From NCBI RefSeq assembly GCF_019970045.1, contig NZ_JAHXYI010000003.1, positions 372,001 through 436,000 of the forward strand: DNA of 64,000 bases, given 5' to 3'. The notes beneath the pieces were generated by a model. It saw only the letters and a list, made by a program, of their open reading frames with translations, had not been told where the DNA came from and did not search any database. Source of the stretch: Chryseobacterium sp. GVT01B. Its GTDB lineage: Bacteria > Bacteroidota > Bacteroidia > Flavobacteriales > Weeksellaceae. Shown here piece by piece: positions 17,158 to 25,406 of this stretch (position 1 is the stretch's first letter; each line of letters begins with the position of its first letter). The translations under genes were made by a program, and so were the position numbers.

Positions 17158-17427
17158 ATGAAAACAATACATCTTTTTCAGTTTAAAAATTCCATTTCCC
17201 GGAAGCTTCCTTTTTTTAAGGAAGAATGTAGATTAGATAATTTAAATGATTTAATGGCCTATGACCTGATGAACACCGAAAAAGTGACTGAATTCATTAT
17301 TGAGGTTCACGATGATTTTATTTTTGAAGATATGATCAGAGAAGATCTTTTGTCCATGTGCAGAGATGCCAAGGAAATGGTTGAGCATTATTTTGTAACA
17401 ACCATGAATGATTATGACGTTATCTGA
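17158..17427 (+). CDS. Conserved small protein, paralog of the 7820-8083 product
   Basis: I place the start at ATG 17158 because MKTIHLFQFKN aligns with the start of the paralog; an upstream in-frame start at 17092 adds 22 unrelated residues. The 89-residue product is acidic and shares PFFKEE, VTEFI, HDDFIFED, REDLLSMCRDAKE and EHYFV with the paralog. It lies 56 bases ahead of a CinA-like gene on the same strand. Function is unknown. Confidence 0.7.
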   Translation: MKTIHLFQFKNSISRKLPFFKEECRLDNLNDLMAYDLMNTEKVTEFIIEVHDDFIFEDMIREDLLSMCRDAKEMVEHYFVTTMNDYDVI

Positions 17428-17483
17428 ATATTGATTTCAGCAGCGTAAAAAGTTTTTTAGATCAACATTAAATAGTAAATGCA

Positions 17484-17978
17484 ATGAAATTTCAACAAAG
17501 TTTACTTGATTATATCAGTAATTCACTCATTACAATGAATGAAACAGTTTCTATAGCAGAAAGTGTAACCTCGGGATTAATACAGCTGGCTTTTTCCCAA
17601 ATGCCTAATGCAAAGCTGTTTTACAAAGGAGGAATAACAACGTTTACACTACCTGAAAAAGTTAATTTTTTAGATATCAATAGAATTGAAGCTCAGGAAA
17701 ATGGTTTTGAAACCCCAAAAATGGCTGATACAATGGCTGTAAAGGTCGCAGAATCGTTTGGAACAGACTGGGGAATTGCTTCCACGGGATATGCTGCATC
17801 TGTAAGAAATTCAGGATTTAAAGTGTATTCATTCTGTTCATTTAGCTACAAGGGAGAGATCGTGCTTTCCAAACGGATAGAACTTCATGATAAGACTCAG
17901 GCATTAGACGCACAGTTGTATTATACCGAATTTATTTTAGGATGTTATAAAAGTGCGCTTAACCAGATATTGATTTAA
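17484..17978 (+). CDS. CinA C-terminal domain protein (PncC-like)
   Basis: A 164-residue stand-alone CinA C-terminal domain. SIAESVTSGLIQLAF (23-37) corresponds to the catalytic-serine motif AESxTGG, KLFYKGGITTF to the FxGGxxxY stretch, and IASTGYAA to the TGxAGP loop. PncC enzymes deamidate nicotinamide mononucleotide in NAD recycling. Several canonical residues differ (TSG for TGG, TGYAAS for TGxAGP), so activity is uncertain. It could be cotranscribed with the small gene just upstream. Confidence 0.78.
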   Translation: MKFQQSLLDYISNSLITMNETVSIAESVTSGLIQLAFSQMPNAKLFYKGGITTFTLPEKVNFLDINRIEAQENGFETPKMADTMAVKVAESFGTDWGIASTGYAASVRNSGFKVYSFCSFSYKGEIVLSKRIELHDKTQALDAQLYYTEFILGCYKSALNQILI

Positions 17979-18160
17979 GATATGCCACTATTCATACCCT
18001 GCAAAATATCTTTCAGATCCCTCTATAAAATTGCTCTTACAATTTAGCAGGTATATCTAATTATATCATTAACTTTATCAAATCAGAGATCAGATATAGT
18101 TGACTGAAAAGATTATATTATGATAAAGCTTATTTTCAGAAAACTATAACTCATCACACC

Positions 18161-18464
18161 ATGAACCTATTTCAAAAAAGTCCAAAATGAAAAAGGTATT
18201 GGAAAACTTGAAAGATTTTTACAGCACCACAATAGGGAGATTCCTGATATGATTAATTTTTTACGTAATTTACAAGATCTTCGGTCCGGAATGATAGCTC
18301 ATAGGTATAGCAGTTCAAACAAGAGTGTCAAGAGAGCCATGGATTACTTTGGATTGACTGATGAAAATTATCGTCAAGTTGCATTTGATATTTTTGTTAA
18401 ATCGCTATATACTCTTAATACTTTATCAAGCTTATTTTCAATTGAAGAAATGCCAGAAGATTAA
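18161..18464 (+). pseudogene. 5'-truncated gene remnant
   Basis: The frame is open from 18161 to the stop at 18462-18464, but the first ATG (18249) lies inside what reads as continuous protein: GIGKLERFLQHHNREIPDM then INFLRNLQDLRSGMIAHRYS and KRAMDYFGL. It looks like the C-terminal end of a larger helical, possibly HEPN-like, protein whose 5' part is gone. A 71-residue product from ATG 18249 is possible. Function is unknown. Confidence 0.45.
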
Positions 18465-18845
18465 GAATAATGTTATTAAAATCAAGTAATATTTATTTCT
18501 CATATAGCAAATACTACTTTCTATGACGCTGTTTTCAATTAGGAAGTCCAGACATGACATTCTTTTGATAAAAACTGATTCCCTATCTTCTTTTTATATT
18601 ATTTTGTGATAACAAGGAGTATTATTCCATAGGGAATTGGAAGATAATTTTTGCTTGATTGGGAAGGGTAGACATATTGCAATTTGCTATATCATGGTAA
18701 TCTAAAGTTCTTTTACGCGTTGGGATATTTTACTTGGGTAAATGTGCTTTGGCCTTTGCTGTGTAAACGTAGAAAACTAAGATTGGAATACTAAAAATAT
18801 TTTTTTATAGTCATTTAAGAGTTCAGTTCAGCGAATAAATGGTTG
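18465..18845. other. Intergenic stretch ahead of the caspase module
   Basis: About 380 A/T-rich bases. I see no gene, terminator or attachment-like sequence here, so it does not reveal where the caspase module begins as a mobile cargo. Confidence 0.4.
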
Positions 18846-18873
18846 TTGTGTAACTAAAATATCATTATTTTCG
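18846..18873 (+). promoter_or_regulatory. Likely promoter of the caspase-hydrolase operon
   Basis: TTG (18846-18848), a 17-base spacer and TATTTTCG (18866-18873, one mismatch to TAnnTTTG) lie just ahead of the start codon at 18896, leaving a leader of about 15-20 bases. Confidence 0.45.
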
Positions 18874-18895
18874 TTAATAAAACTTTTAGCCATTA

Positions 18896-20623
18896 ATGAC
18901 CAAACATGCTATATTAATAGGGATAAATCAAATACCTGAAATGCCATATCTGGCATCACCGTCAAGTTACGCCATAAAGATGAAAAACTGGGCAGAGGGA
19001 CAAGGATATATTACCGCACTTTTTGTGGATGAGCCTAGAGGAGAGAGTACATCTGGCGAATGTACAAGAACTCACATTCTAAATACGGTTAGTACTATTA
19101 TTGACGAGGGAACAGATCAGCTTTTAATTTATTTTGCTGGACATGGGGTTGAACGCGCAGCGGGTGAAGATATTTGGTTATTTCCCGGTTATTTGCGGGA
19201 TACTTCAGAAAGTGCTAGTGTTCTGTCTTGTCAGCAGAGGGCTTACCGGTCAGGTATTAAGCACGTAGTTTTCATTTCCGACGCCTGCCGTAGCGCTTCT
19301 AGTGCAACCACGGTACAAGGATTAGATCCAGGTGCATTGTTCCCCAATCTAACTCGTAACAATAGGACAGAAATAGACACATTTTATTCGACTCATTCAG
19401 GAGCTAAGTCAATTGATGTGATGGATGAAGATGGAAATTACCGAAGTGTTTACAGTGATAATTTACTAAAATGCTTAAATGGTGAAGTTACAGAAGTTAT
19501 CAGGCCGATAAAACGGCTAAATCCTCCATTTCCGGCGGTCCTTTCTCATGAACTCAATGATTATCTGAAAACGAAAGTGCCCTACGAAATCTATTTGGCA
19601 ACGGGTAAGAAACAGTTTCCTATTGGTAGTGTTTCTTCGTCCGACCCACTTTTTTTATCCAAATTTAGTGAACAGGTTCTTGTCGAAACTATTGGTGAAA
19701 CAGGGCTTTCATTGATAACGGACCAAGAGCCGATCCCAGTTGATACAGAAGTAGTTTCTGAAAAGCTGAATTTTTATTTACGTGCTAAAGGTGGCAGCTC
19801 CGCAAGGGAAATGCAACAAATAAAAAGGGATTTTAAACTTGACTATGACTTTTTCACTGCTGATGCACTATTTCAGCAAGGTGAGACTGGACTATATGTG
19901 AAAGGGGTGAGAAATCCTCTAGTTTTCAGCAGCAGGCAACAAGATCGTCAATGGAATGACGCAAGGCGGAATTTCTCATCTCCACAGATTTTTGATTTCA
20001 GCGATGTTGATCATGGTTCAAACGCGATGTATTTTATCGGAAATTATGGAGGTAAAAGATTTTACCCGATAACATTGCTCCGCGGTTTTTTTACTCAGGT
20101 TGTTTTTCATAAAAATGAATTATTGACAGTCAATTATTTTCCAACGGATCCAAATGGTAAACACGAGTCTAGGCATTATGCTAATGAGGTAGCCGAAAGG
20201 AAGTCAAATATAATTATGGCAGCCAAAAAAGGGATTTTTCAAAGTACCTATGAGTTAAATCAAGGTGGGAATTATTACCGGAAGTATAAACATCTTGAGC
20301 CTACATTAGGACTTTTTGCAGCATATGCTTATTTTCAAAATGGGGACTTTGAAGGGGTCCACTCTTTATATGATTTCTTACAACAAAATAACCAATCCAT
20401 ACTTGGAGATATCTCTTTATTGGAGCGACTTTCAAATAGATATCCCTCTACCCAGCAAAATGACATGATACAGATCCCTTTACTAACCCAGGGCTGGTCT
20501 TATATTGACTTATTAGGCTACAATCCTTTGGAAAACTTGGTTCCATATCTTCAACCAGGTCTTTGGACCTCTTTTTCCAGGGAAGGCTTTCGAAATATTC
20601 ACGATAATCTAACACAATTGTAA
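18896..20623 (+). CDS. Caspase-like (peptidase C14) protein of a two-gene module
   Basis: A 575-residue protein. Residues 1-250 are a caspase/metacaspase fold: HAILIGIN at the first strand, LLIYFAGHGV with catalytic His83, and VVFISDACRS with catalytic Cys131. The remaining 320 residues match no family I recognise. They contain aromatic-rich stretches (MYFIGNYGGKRFYPITLL) and a helical region near 465-510 that might be a repeat or sensor part. There is no signal peptide, so it acts in the cytoplasm. Its stop overlaps the start of an alpha/beta hydrolase gene. Bacterial caspase-like proteases in such pairs are often immune proteases that activate a killer protein. That role is inferred from the family and context. 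Confidence 0.82.
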   Translation: MTKHAILIGINQIPEMPYLASPSSYAIKMKNWAEGQGYITALFVDEPRGESTSGECTRTHILNTVSTIIDEGTDQLLIYFAGHGVERAAGEDIWLFPGYLRDTSESASVLSCQQRAYRSGIKHVVFISDACRSASSATTVQGLDPGALFPNLTRNNRTEIDTFYSTHSGAKSIDVMDEDGNYRSVYSDNLLKCLNGEVTEVIRPIKRLNPPFPAVLSHELNDYLKTKVPYEIYLATGKKQFPIGSVSSSDPLFLSKFSEQVLVETIGETGLSLITDQEPIPVDTEVVSEKLNFYLRAKGGSSAREMQQIKRDFKLDYDFFTADALFQQGETGLYVKGVRNPLVFSSRQQDRQWNDARRNFSSPQIFDFSDVDHGSNAMYFIGNYGGKRFYPITLLRGFFTQVVFHKNELLTVNYFPTDPNGKHESRHYANEVAERKSNIIMAAKKGIFQSTYELNQGGNYYRKYKHLEPTLGLFAAYAYFQNGDFEGVHSLYDFLQQNNQSILGDISLLERLSNRYPSTQQNDMIQIPLLTQGWSYIDLLGYNPLENLVPYLQPGLWTSFSREGFRNIHDNLTQL

Positions 20624-21507
20624 TGCGTATCTTATTTATACACGGTAGGGCACAAGAGCACTCTAGCCAGGAAGAGTTACTGGATAAATGGACAAGCGAA
20701 CTTAAAAAGTCATTTGAAAATGGAGGTATTTCATATCCGGAAGGTTTGACACTGCACATGCCTTATTATGGCAAAGAATTAATTTCTTTAAGGGATCAAT
20801 TTAAGGACGATGTGCATAGTGGAAAATATCAGATGCGTTCGGACGAAGATCTGGACGAGATACAGGCCCTTCACAATGATCTGTTGAACGATATGGCTGA
20901 AAATGCGGGTATCACACCAAAACAGATATTAGAGGAAATGAAGATGGAAACGCAGGAGCGGGGACTCCAAAATAATCCTATAATTCTTGCTTTAGCAAGG
21001 ATTCTGGATCGTTACGGAAAAAAATATGCTAATGACCTCATATTAAAGGAAACAGATGATGTCGTGACTTACCTTGTGGTTCCAGACGTAAAAGTTGTTA
21101 TCAATAAATTGGTCACCGATGCCTTAACCAGTGAACCAACAATTATTATAGCACATTCACTAGGGACTATGATCGCATATGAAGTTCTGCATATGTTGAA
21201 AAAAGAAGATTACAATATTTGTGGCCTGATTACTTTGGGTTCACCTCTTGGAATGAAGGCTATTATCAGACAACTGTACACATCACCAACTTTTCCGCTG
21301 GTAGTTAGTGGAAGTTGGACTAATTTATATGATAAACGTGACATTGTTTCATTACGAGCACTCGAAGCAGCACATTTCAAGGTAAATCCCGAAATTTTGA
21401 ATATTGATGTAATCAATAAAACAGATAATAGACATGGTATAGAAGGTTATTTGAGCAATGCTTTTGTAGCGAAGTCTATTTCTGATATCATGGCGTGTAA
21501 TGAATAG
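20623..21507 (+). CDS. Alpha/beta hydrolase (lipase/esterase-like), partner of the caspase
   Basis: A 294-residue alpha/beta hydrolase. MRILFIHGRAQ forms the oxyanion-strand motif, IIIAHSLGT carries the nucleophile Ser179, YDKRDIV the acid (Asp240 or Asp237) and NRHGIEGYL the His271. A long insertion (about 40-165) replaces the usual cap, rich in acidic helices. The start ATG shares its A with the caspase stop TAA, so the two are translationally coupled. It may be a phospholipase-type effector, a regulator or the protease substrate. The sequence alone cannot decide. The HSLGT lipase motif is shared with PGAP1/lipase-like effectors. Confidence 0.82.
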   Translation: MRILFIHGRAQEHSSQEELLDKWTSELKKSFENGGISYPEGLTLHMPYYGKELISLRDQFKDDVHSGKYQMRSDEDLDEIQALHNDLLNDMAENAGITPKQILEEMKMETQERGLQNNPIILALARILDRYGKKYANDLILKETDDVVTYLVVPDVKVVINKLVTDALTSEPTIIIAHSLGTMIAYEVLHMLKKEDYNICGLITLGSPLGMKAIIRQLYTSPTFPLVVSGSWTNLYDKRDIVSLRALEAAHFKVNPEILNIDVINKTDNRHGIEGYLSNAFVAKSISDIMACNE

Positions 21508-21669
21508 AATTTGTACAGTTTTAGGTGGAAAGCATTGATATTATTACTACATTTCTCAAGTAGGCTTCTTGGATATATTTGCAAAAAAGACACTATTTAC
21601 TAAGTATGTTTCAATATAGTATTGACGTTAAAAATTGGAGGGTAATATAACCCCTCAAAAATTATCTTC

Positions 21670-21777
21670 CTACTTTGTAATCAAGGAAGCATTTCTCTGA
21701 TCAGGAATAAAATTTGCATCTCTGTTATTGTTTCCATTAGGATTTGTTTTTATATAATCAAGATGTACTGCGGTCTT
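21670..21777 (-). pseudogene. 35-codon coding remnant of unknown family
   Basis: A minus-strand open stretch reads KTAVHLDYIKTNPNGNNNRD and ANFIPDQRNASLITK before a stop, and is preceded by a stop in the same frame. It reads like the C-terminus of a lost protein. I cannot assign a family. Confidence 0.3.
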
Positions 21778-21865
21778 TCACCCTACCTAGGCGGTAAAAC
21801 TGATTTGAATACATACATATATTAATAATTTGAAATTTTCATACGTCCCTCTGATAAGACAGTAG

Positions 21866-21970
21866 ATTGCAAACCTGACTAGACTGCGTGTAGAGACAGT
21901 AATTCGCACCGTCAAAAAGATGGAACAGGATCGTTTTCTCAGGCTCATAGGGCGAAGGATCCTATACTAA
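21866..21970 (+). pseudogene. Crp/Fnr helix-turn-helix remnant
   Basis: The open stretch reads IANLTRLRVETVIRTVKKME and continues QDRFLRLIGRRILY before a TAA. This matches the recognition helix and wing of Crp/Fnr proteins (the RVETVIRTxKKxE pattern). The remainder of the gene is gone. The fragment differs from the two Crp/Fnr paralogs elsewhere in the window. Confidence 0.55.
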
Positions 21971-21982
21971 ATATTGATAAAA

Positions 21983-22047
21983 AAATAAGCCTTCCAGTAT
22001 GGCAATACTAATAATATAGTTATCGATGAAAAATGGATGGCTTATTT
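21983..22047. repeat. 65-bp inverted repeat downstream of the integrase
   Basis: AAATAAGCCTTCCA (21983-21996) and TGGATGGCTTATTT (22034-22047) pair at 13 of 14 positions. It may be a terminator for the minus-strand integrase gene or the end of a lost insertion element. Confidence 0.5.
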
Positions 22048-22181
22048 CTGTCAAATATATTTGCTAATAAGTAATATCTTATTTTACCATAGATTTTATG
22101 CTTGTAGTTGTACCTCGCTGTCTGAGAATTTAAAGTTTAATGTATCAATACAATAAGAAAATTATTGTTATTTTCCAAATT

Positions 22182-23291
22182 TTAAGAAAAATCTAACTTA
22201 ATTTTTAATGACGCTTCCCTGGCAACGGAATCTATTATTGTAGTATAAATTTCGGTTGTCTTAAGGTTTCTATGACCCAAAAGTTTAGAAATTGTATAAA
22301 TAGATGTGCCTGATGCAAGCTGTAATGTAGCAAATGTATGTCGAAAGCCATGAAACGTAAAGTATTTGTTGATGCCGGCATTCTTTAGCCATGGTTTAAG
22401 AAATTTAATAACATCATCATACTTAATTCCTTCAAAAACTTTTTCATTGTTATCTTTTGGAAGACCCAATATTTTTAATGTTTTATCTGATATAGGGTAG
22501 TATTCTGCATTTCCAGTTTTACTTTGTTTGTATATAATGTAAAAACCGCCTTTAGACCCTTGTATGTTACCCCATACAAGTTTTTTAATATCGGAAAAAC
22601 GAAAACCAGTTAATGCGGAAAATAAGCCAGCATTTTTAACTAATTGTGATTCACATTTTGCATCAGCCATACTTTGTAGCTCATGTAAGAACAGGAAACA
22701 GCGATGAGTTTCCTCTAATTTTATTCCTTTGACAACCGTACTGAAATCTGTTAAAATATATTTATTAATAAAAGCGCTCTTAATGGTATTTCTAAATTTG
22801 TCAAAATAAGATGATGCGGTATTAAGGCTGATTTTTCTTTTGTATCTGCCAATAGATGGATTAGATAATAGAAAATTTCTAAACTGTTCACATGTAGAAT
22901 AGTTGAGCTCAATAAAAGGCAAATTTTTTCCGCAAAAATTCTGAAAATACCGTACAGCCATTTGCCAATTGTATGAATCTGGTCTTTTGTTTGCTTCAGC
23001 TTGAAAGAATTCCGTAAAATCTGATATCCTTTTTTTGATTAAAAAATCAAAGTTTTTATTTTGAATATCTATTAGACGTTCGGCTTTTCTATATTCCACC
23101 AATTTCAAAGTTTCAATATTATGTAGTTTTTCTACATTATTTTTAGGATTCACATAGGTGTGTAAATGTAGAAAATACTTTCTCTTAAGTTCTCCCGTTA
23201 TTGGATGTGCTATGGGAGGATAGATATCCAAATAATGAGATTCTTGTCCATTACTTATGGGCTTTTGTCTTAGTTTTACCCTTGTCATCAC
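22182..23291 (-). CDS. int: Tyrosine recombinase (phage-type integrase)
   Basis: A 369-residue site-specific recombinase. The N-terminus has the Arm-DNA-binding-like strand pair (VKLRQKPISN, YFLHLHTYVNP), then a SAM-like core-binding domain (about 105-190) and the catalytic domain. All catalytic residues are visible: Arg in SALTGFRFSDIKKL, Lys in YKQSKTGNAEYY, HxxR in FHGFRHTFA, His in LLGHRNLKT and Tyr in EIYTTII. It lies next to mnmE together with a small HTH protein, as expected for the integrase end of a genomic island. It most likely recombines the mnmE 3'-end repeats at 25389 and 804. Confidence 0.92.
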   Translation of the reverse strand: MMTRVKLRQKPISNGQESHYLDIYPPIAHPITGELKRKYFLHLHTYVNPKNNVEKLHNIETLKLVEYRKAERLIDIQNKNFDFLIKKRISDFTEFFQAEANKRPDSYNWQMAVRYFQNFCGKNLPFIELNYSTCEQFRNFLLSNPSIGRYKRKISLNTASSYFDKFRNTIKSAFINKYILTDFSTVVKGIKLEETHRCFLFLHELQSMADAKCESQLVKNAGLFSALTGFRFSDIKKLVWGNIQGSKGGFYIIYKQSKTGNAEYYPISDKTLKILGLPKDNNEKVFEGIKYDDVIKFLKPWLKNAGINKYFTFHGFRHTFATLQLASGTSIYTISKLLGHRNLKTTEIYTTIIDSVAREASLKIKLDFS

Positions 23292-23367
23292 CGGTTTATT
23301 TTCTCAATTAATAAAACATAGTTTAAAGGTCAAAAGGTCGTTTTCACAATTGCAGTTTTTTCGATTG

Positions 23368-23748
23368 CTAATTCTCTTTGACTTTTCGAATACTAATCTT
23401 AAAAAGATTATCAATTTCTATTCTACTAATTCTGGTATTTCTTACAGATAGTTTTATTGATTTTAAACGGCCAGAATTAACTAGATCATATATCATTTGC
23501 TTACTACATTTCAATAAGCAGGCTGATTCTTTAACGGTTAGAAAAGCAGAGCTATTTATAATATCCATATAGGATTCTTTAAAAAGTTGAGTGTTGATGT
23601 TACTTTTTTCTATTTTTTTTGTTTTTAGTTCAGCTTTATATGCTTTTTTATTACAGGTATGGCTGCAGTACTTTGTGACTGTTGTTTTTGCGATAAATTC
23701 CTTGCCACAATATTGGCATATTCTTATGATCTCAATGTTAGAACTCAT
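23368..23748 (-). CDS. Zinc-ribbon plus excisionase-type HTH protein
   Basis: A 126-residue protein. Residues 11-35 form a Cys4 knuckle (CQYCGKEF, then YCSHTCNKK). Residues about 65-120 form a MerR/excisionase-type winged helix (LTVKESACLLKCSKQMIYDL). It sits 76 bases ahead of the integrase gene on the same strand. The pair probably forms the recombination module, with this protein acting as directionality factor or regulator. It is paralogous to the first 120 residues of the 24267-24836 product. Confidence 0.78.
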   Translation of the reverse strand: MSSNIEIIRICQYCGKEFIAKTTVTKYCSHTCNKKAYKAELKTKKIEKSNINTQLFKESYMDIINSSAFLTVKESACLLKCSKQMIYDLVNSGRLKSIKLSVRNTRISRIEIDNLFKISIRKVKEN

Positions 23749-23865
23749 ATCAATGTTTTTAAAGTGGACTGTTAACCAAATAATTTAATATGGGATTAAC
23801 CCATAACATTTTTGCAATGTATATCCATAATAGTGGATACTGTAATGTTTGAAAATTCTTGAAGT

Positions 23866-24147
23866 TTAGTAATTTCCTGATAATATACTCATTCGTAGTT
23901 TATTGCTAATCCTATTATTATATACTTCAAGCATCATTTTTACTCTTAAATTTTCTGCTAGGAACAGTGTTTGGTCATTATGTTTTTTTTCAAGTTGCGA
24001 TTTAGGCATGCGATACAGAAAAAGTTTTAAATAAAATTTTCGCTGCGATTTTCCAGTTAATGGATCATAGATAGGAGGATAAGCATCTAAATAAAGTCTA
24101 ACAGTATTTTTAGCTGCAGGCTTTTTACGTAATTTAATAAGTGTCAT
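23866..24147 (-). pseudogene. Truncated tyrosine recombinase, N-terminal part only
   Basis: 93 codons that align with the N-terminus of the intact integrase at 22182-23291 (LRKKP, LYLDAYPPIYDPLTG, RKFYLKLFLY), then stop. The core-binding and catalytic domains, about 275 residues, are missing. It follows a zinc-ribbon/HTH gene in the same order as the intact pair, so it is the relic of a second, older integrase module. Confidence 0.75.
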
Positions 24148-24266
24148 AATATTTTGTTTTAGAGTTGTCTACAAAAATATTATGAACTCTGTTTAGTTTT
24201 AAATTATGTCTTTGAAAAGCCTAATTTGTCTTTTATAGGCCTTTCAATAATATAAAATCAACTATA

Positions 24267-24836
24267 TTAATTATTATTTTTGATAACTATATTGAATAAC
24301 CTACGTATAATTTCTTTAGATACATAAACAGATTTTCCCTTCTTTATTTTAATTATATTATATATTTTCAATTTATTGTACAGGGCACTGGCAGAGATTT
24401 TATATAGGTTAATGATCTCATTTATTGTCCAACAGTTTTTTATTTTTGTATCATCATCTTTAAATATAAAAGGTTCTATTTCTGTTTTATTTTGATCTAA
24501 TAATTTTCCAATTTCTTCCTTAAAAACTCTGGTTTTTCTTTGACTAAAATTAATAGAAGATAACTTTCCTTTTTTGATCATATCATAGATTGTAGTTCGG
24601 GCACATCCTATAATACTGGAAGCTTCTTTTATCGTTATGCAATCAAAGGGAGAATAAGTGTACATTTTAAAATTGCATAAATTCTTATTTTCTATTGTTT
24701 GAGATGAATTTTTATTATATCTCTTATACATTTTTGTTCTACATCTTTGACTGCAAAACCTTGTTACAGTGGTTTTGGCTGCAAATTCTAATCCACAATA
24801 TTCGCATGTTTTCAATATGTAGATATGTGTACTCAT
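24267..24836 (-). CDS. Zinc-ribbon protein with two excisionase-type HTH domains
   Basis: A 189-residue protein. The Cys4 knuckle (CEYCGLEF, FCSQRCRTK) and the first HTH (ITIKEASSIIGCARTTIYDM) are paralogous to the protein at 23368-23748. A second DNA-binding helix pair follows (WTINEIINLYKISASALYNK then LKIYNIIKIKKGKSVYVS). It is the partner of the truncated integrase and is closest to mnmE. It may still regulate or excise the remaining element. Confidence 0.72.
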   Translation of the reverse strand: MSTHIYILKTCEYCGLEFAAKTTVTRFCSQRCRTKMYKRYNKNSSQTIENKNLCNFKMYTYSPFDCITIKEASSIIGCARTTIYDMIKKGKLSSINFSQRKTRVFKEEIGKLLDQNKTEIEPFIFKDDDTKIKNCWTINEIINLYKISASALYNKLKIYNIIKIKKGKSVYVSKEIIRRLFNIVIKNNN

Positions 24837-25028
24837 TGCTTTGTTCTAACTAGTTGTGCATCTTGAATATATATCTAAAAATAGAATGGTTGTAAATGAA
24901 TGCAATAAATTGTCCAAAGTCTAAAATAAGAGAGTTAAATTGTCTCAAAAATGGATTATAAAATGCTTAAAAGAATCTTAGAAATCAACTTTGATAATTG
25001 TTAATCAATTTATATAGAAATTAGACTC

Positions 25029-25259
25029 ATTAAGTACAGTAAATTAACCATTAATATTAATGGTTAATTGTTTAAATCTAAATCGTTTTGTATGAAAATG
25101 AATTATTATAAAAAAGGCTGCAAAAGTTCTAAAGAATTACCTTTAAATAAACACTAATTAATTCATTTATAGTGTGCTAGTATATATTAAGTACAGTGAA
25201 TTAACCAATAAAATCATACGATTTTTATTTTGGAATTAGGGGACAAAACTGGGGACAAA
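25029..25259. repeat. Cluster of repeats between the integrase module and mnmE
   Basis: Two 22-bp direct repeats, ATTAAGTACAGT followed by (A/G)AATTAACCA, lie at 25029-25050 and 25186-25207 (21 of 22 identical). The first overlaps a perfect 28-bp palindrome (25042-25069, arms AATTAACCATTAAT). Two copies of GGGGACAAA follow at 25239 and 25251. Such clusters next to an attachment site usually bind the integrase arm domain and the excisionase. Confidence 0.6.
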
Positions 25260-25388
25260 TTTAACTGATTTATAGTGCTAATTTTCTTTTGAAAAACACG
25301 TAAAATACTGTAATACAGTGATTTGTGGCATGTTTGAAAGGATTTGCTTGATTAATGTAAATTGTTGATTTTCAGCTATTTAAGTGCG

Positions 25389-25406
25389 TTATTTGCCGAT
25401 ACAAAA
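25389..25406 (-). other. attR: Candidate right attachment site at the mnmE 3' end
   Basis: TTATTTGCCGATACAAAA covers the last six codons (FCIGK and stop) of mnmE. The near-copy at 804-821 has the same orientation. Together they would bound a 24.6-kb island. Confidence 0.6.

Noticed and set aside
18896..21507. Caspase module as a gasdermin system
   Set aside because: No gasdermin-like gene is present; the partner is clearly an alpha/beta hydrolase.
24841..24860. AACTAGTT near 24847 as a fourth Crp/Fnr-type operator
   Set aside because: Flanks do not match the 19-bp site and no TAnnTTTG box lies at the fixed distance.
25029..25207. 22-bp direct repeats as a CRISPR or plasmid iteron set
   Set aside because: Two copies only, beside an integrase and attachment site; no replication gene nearby.
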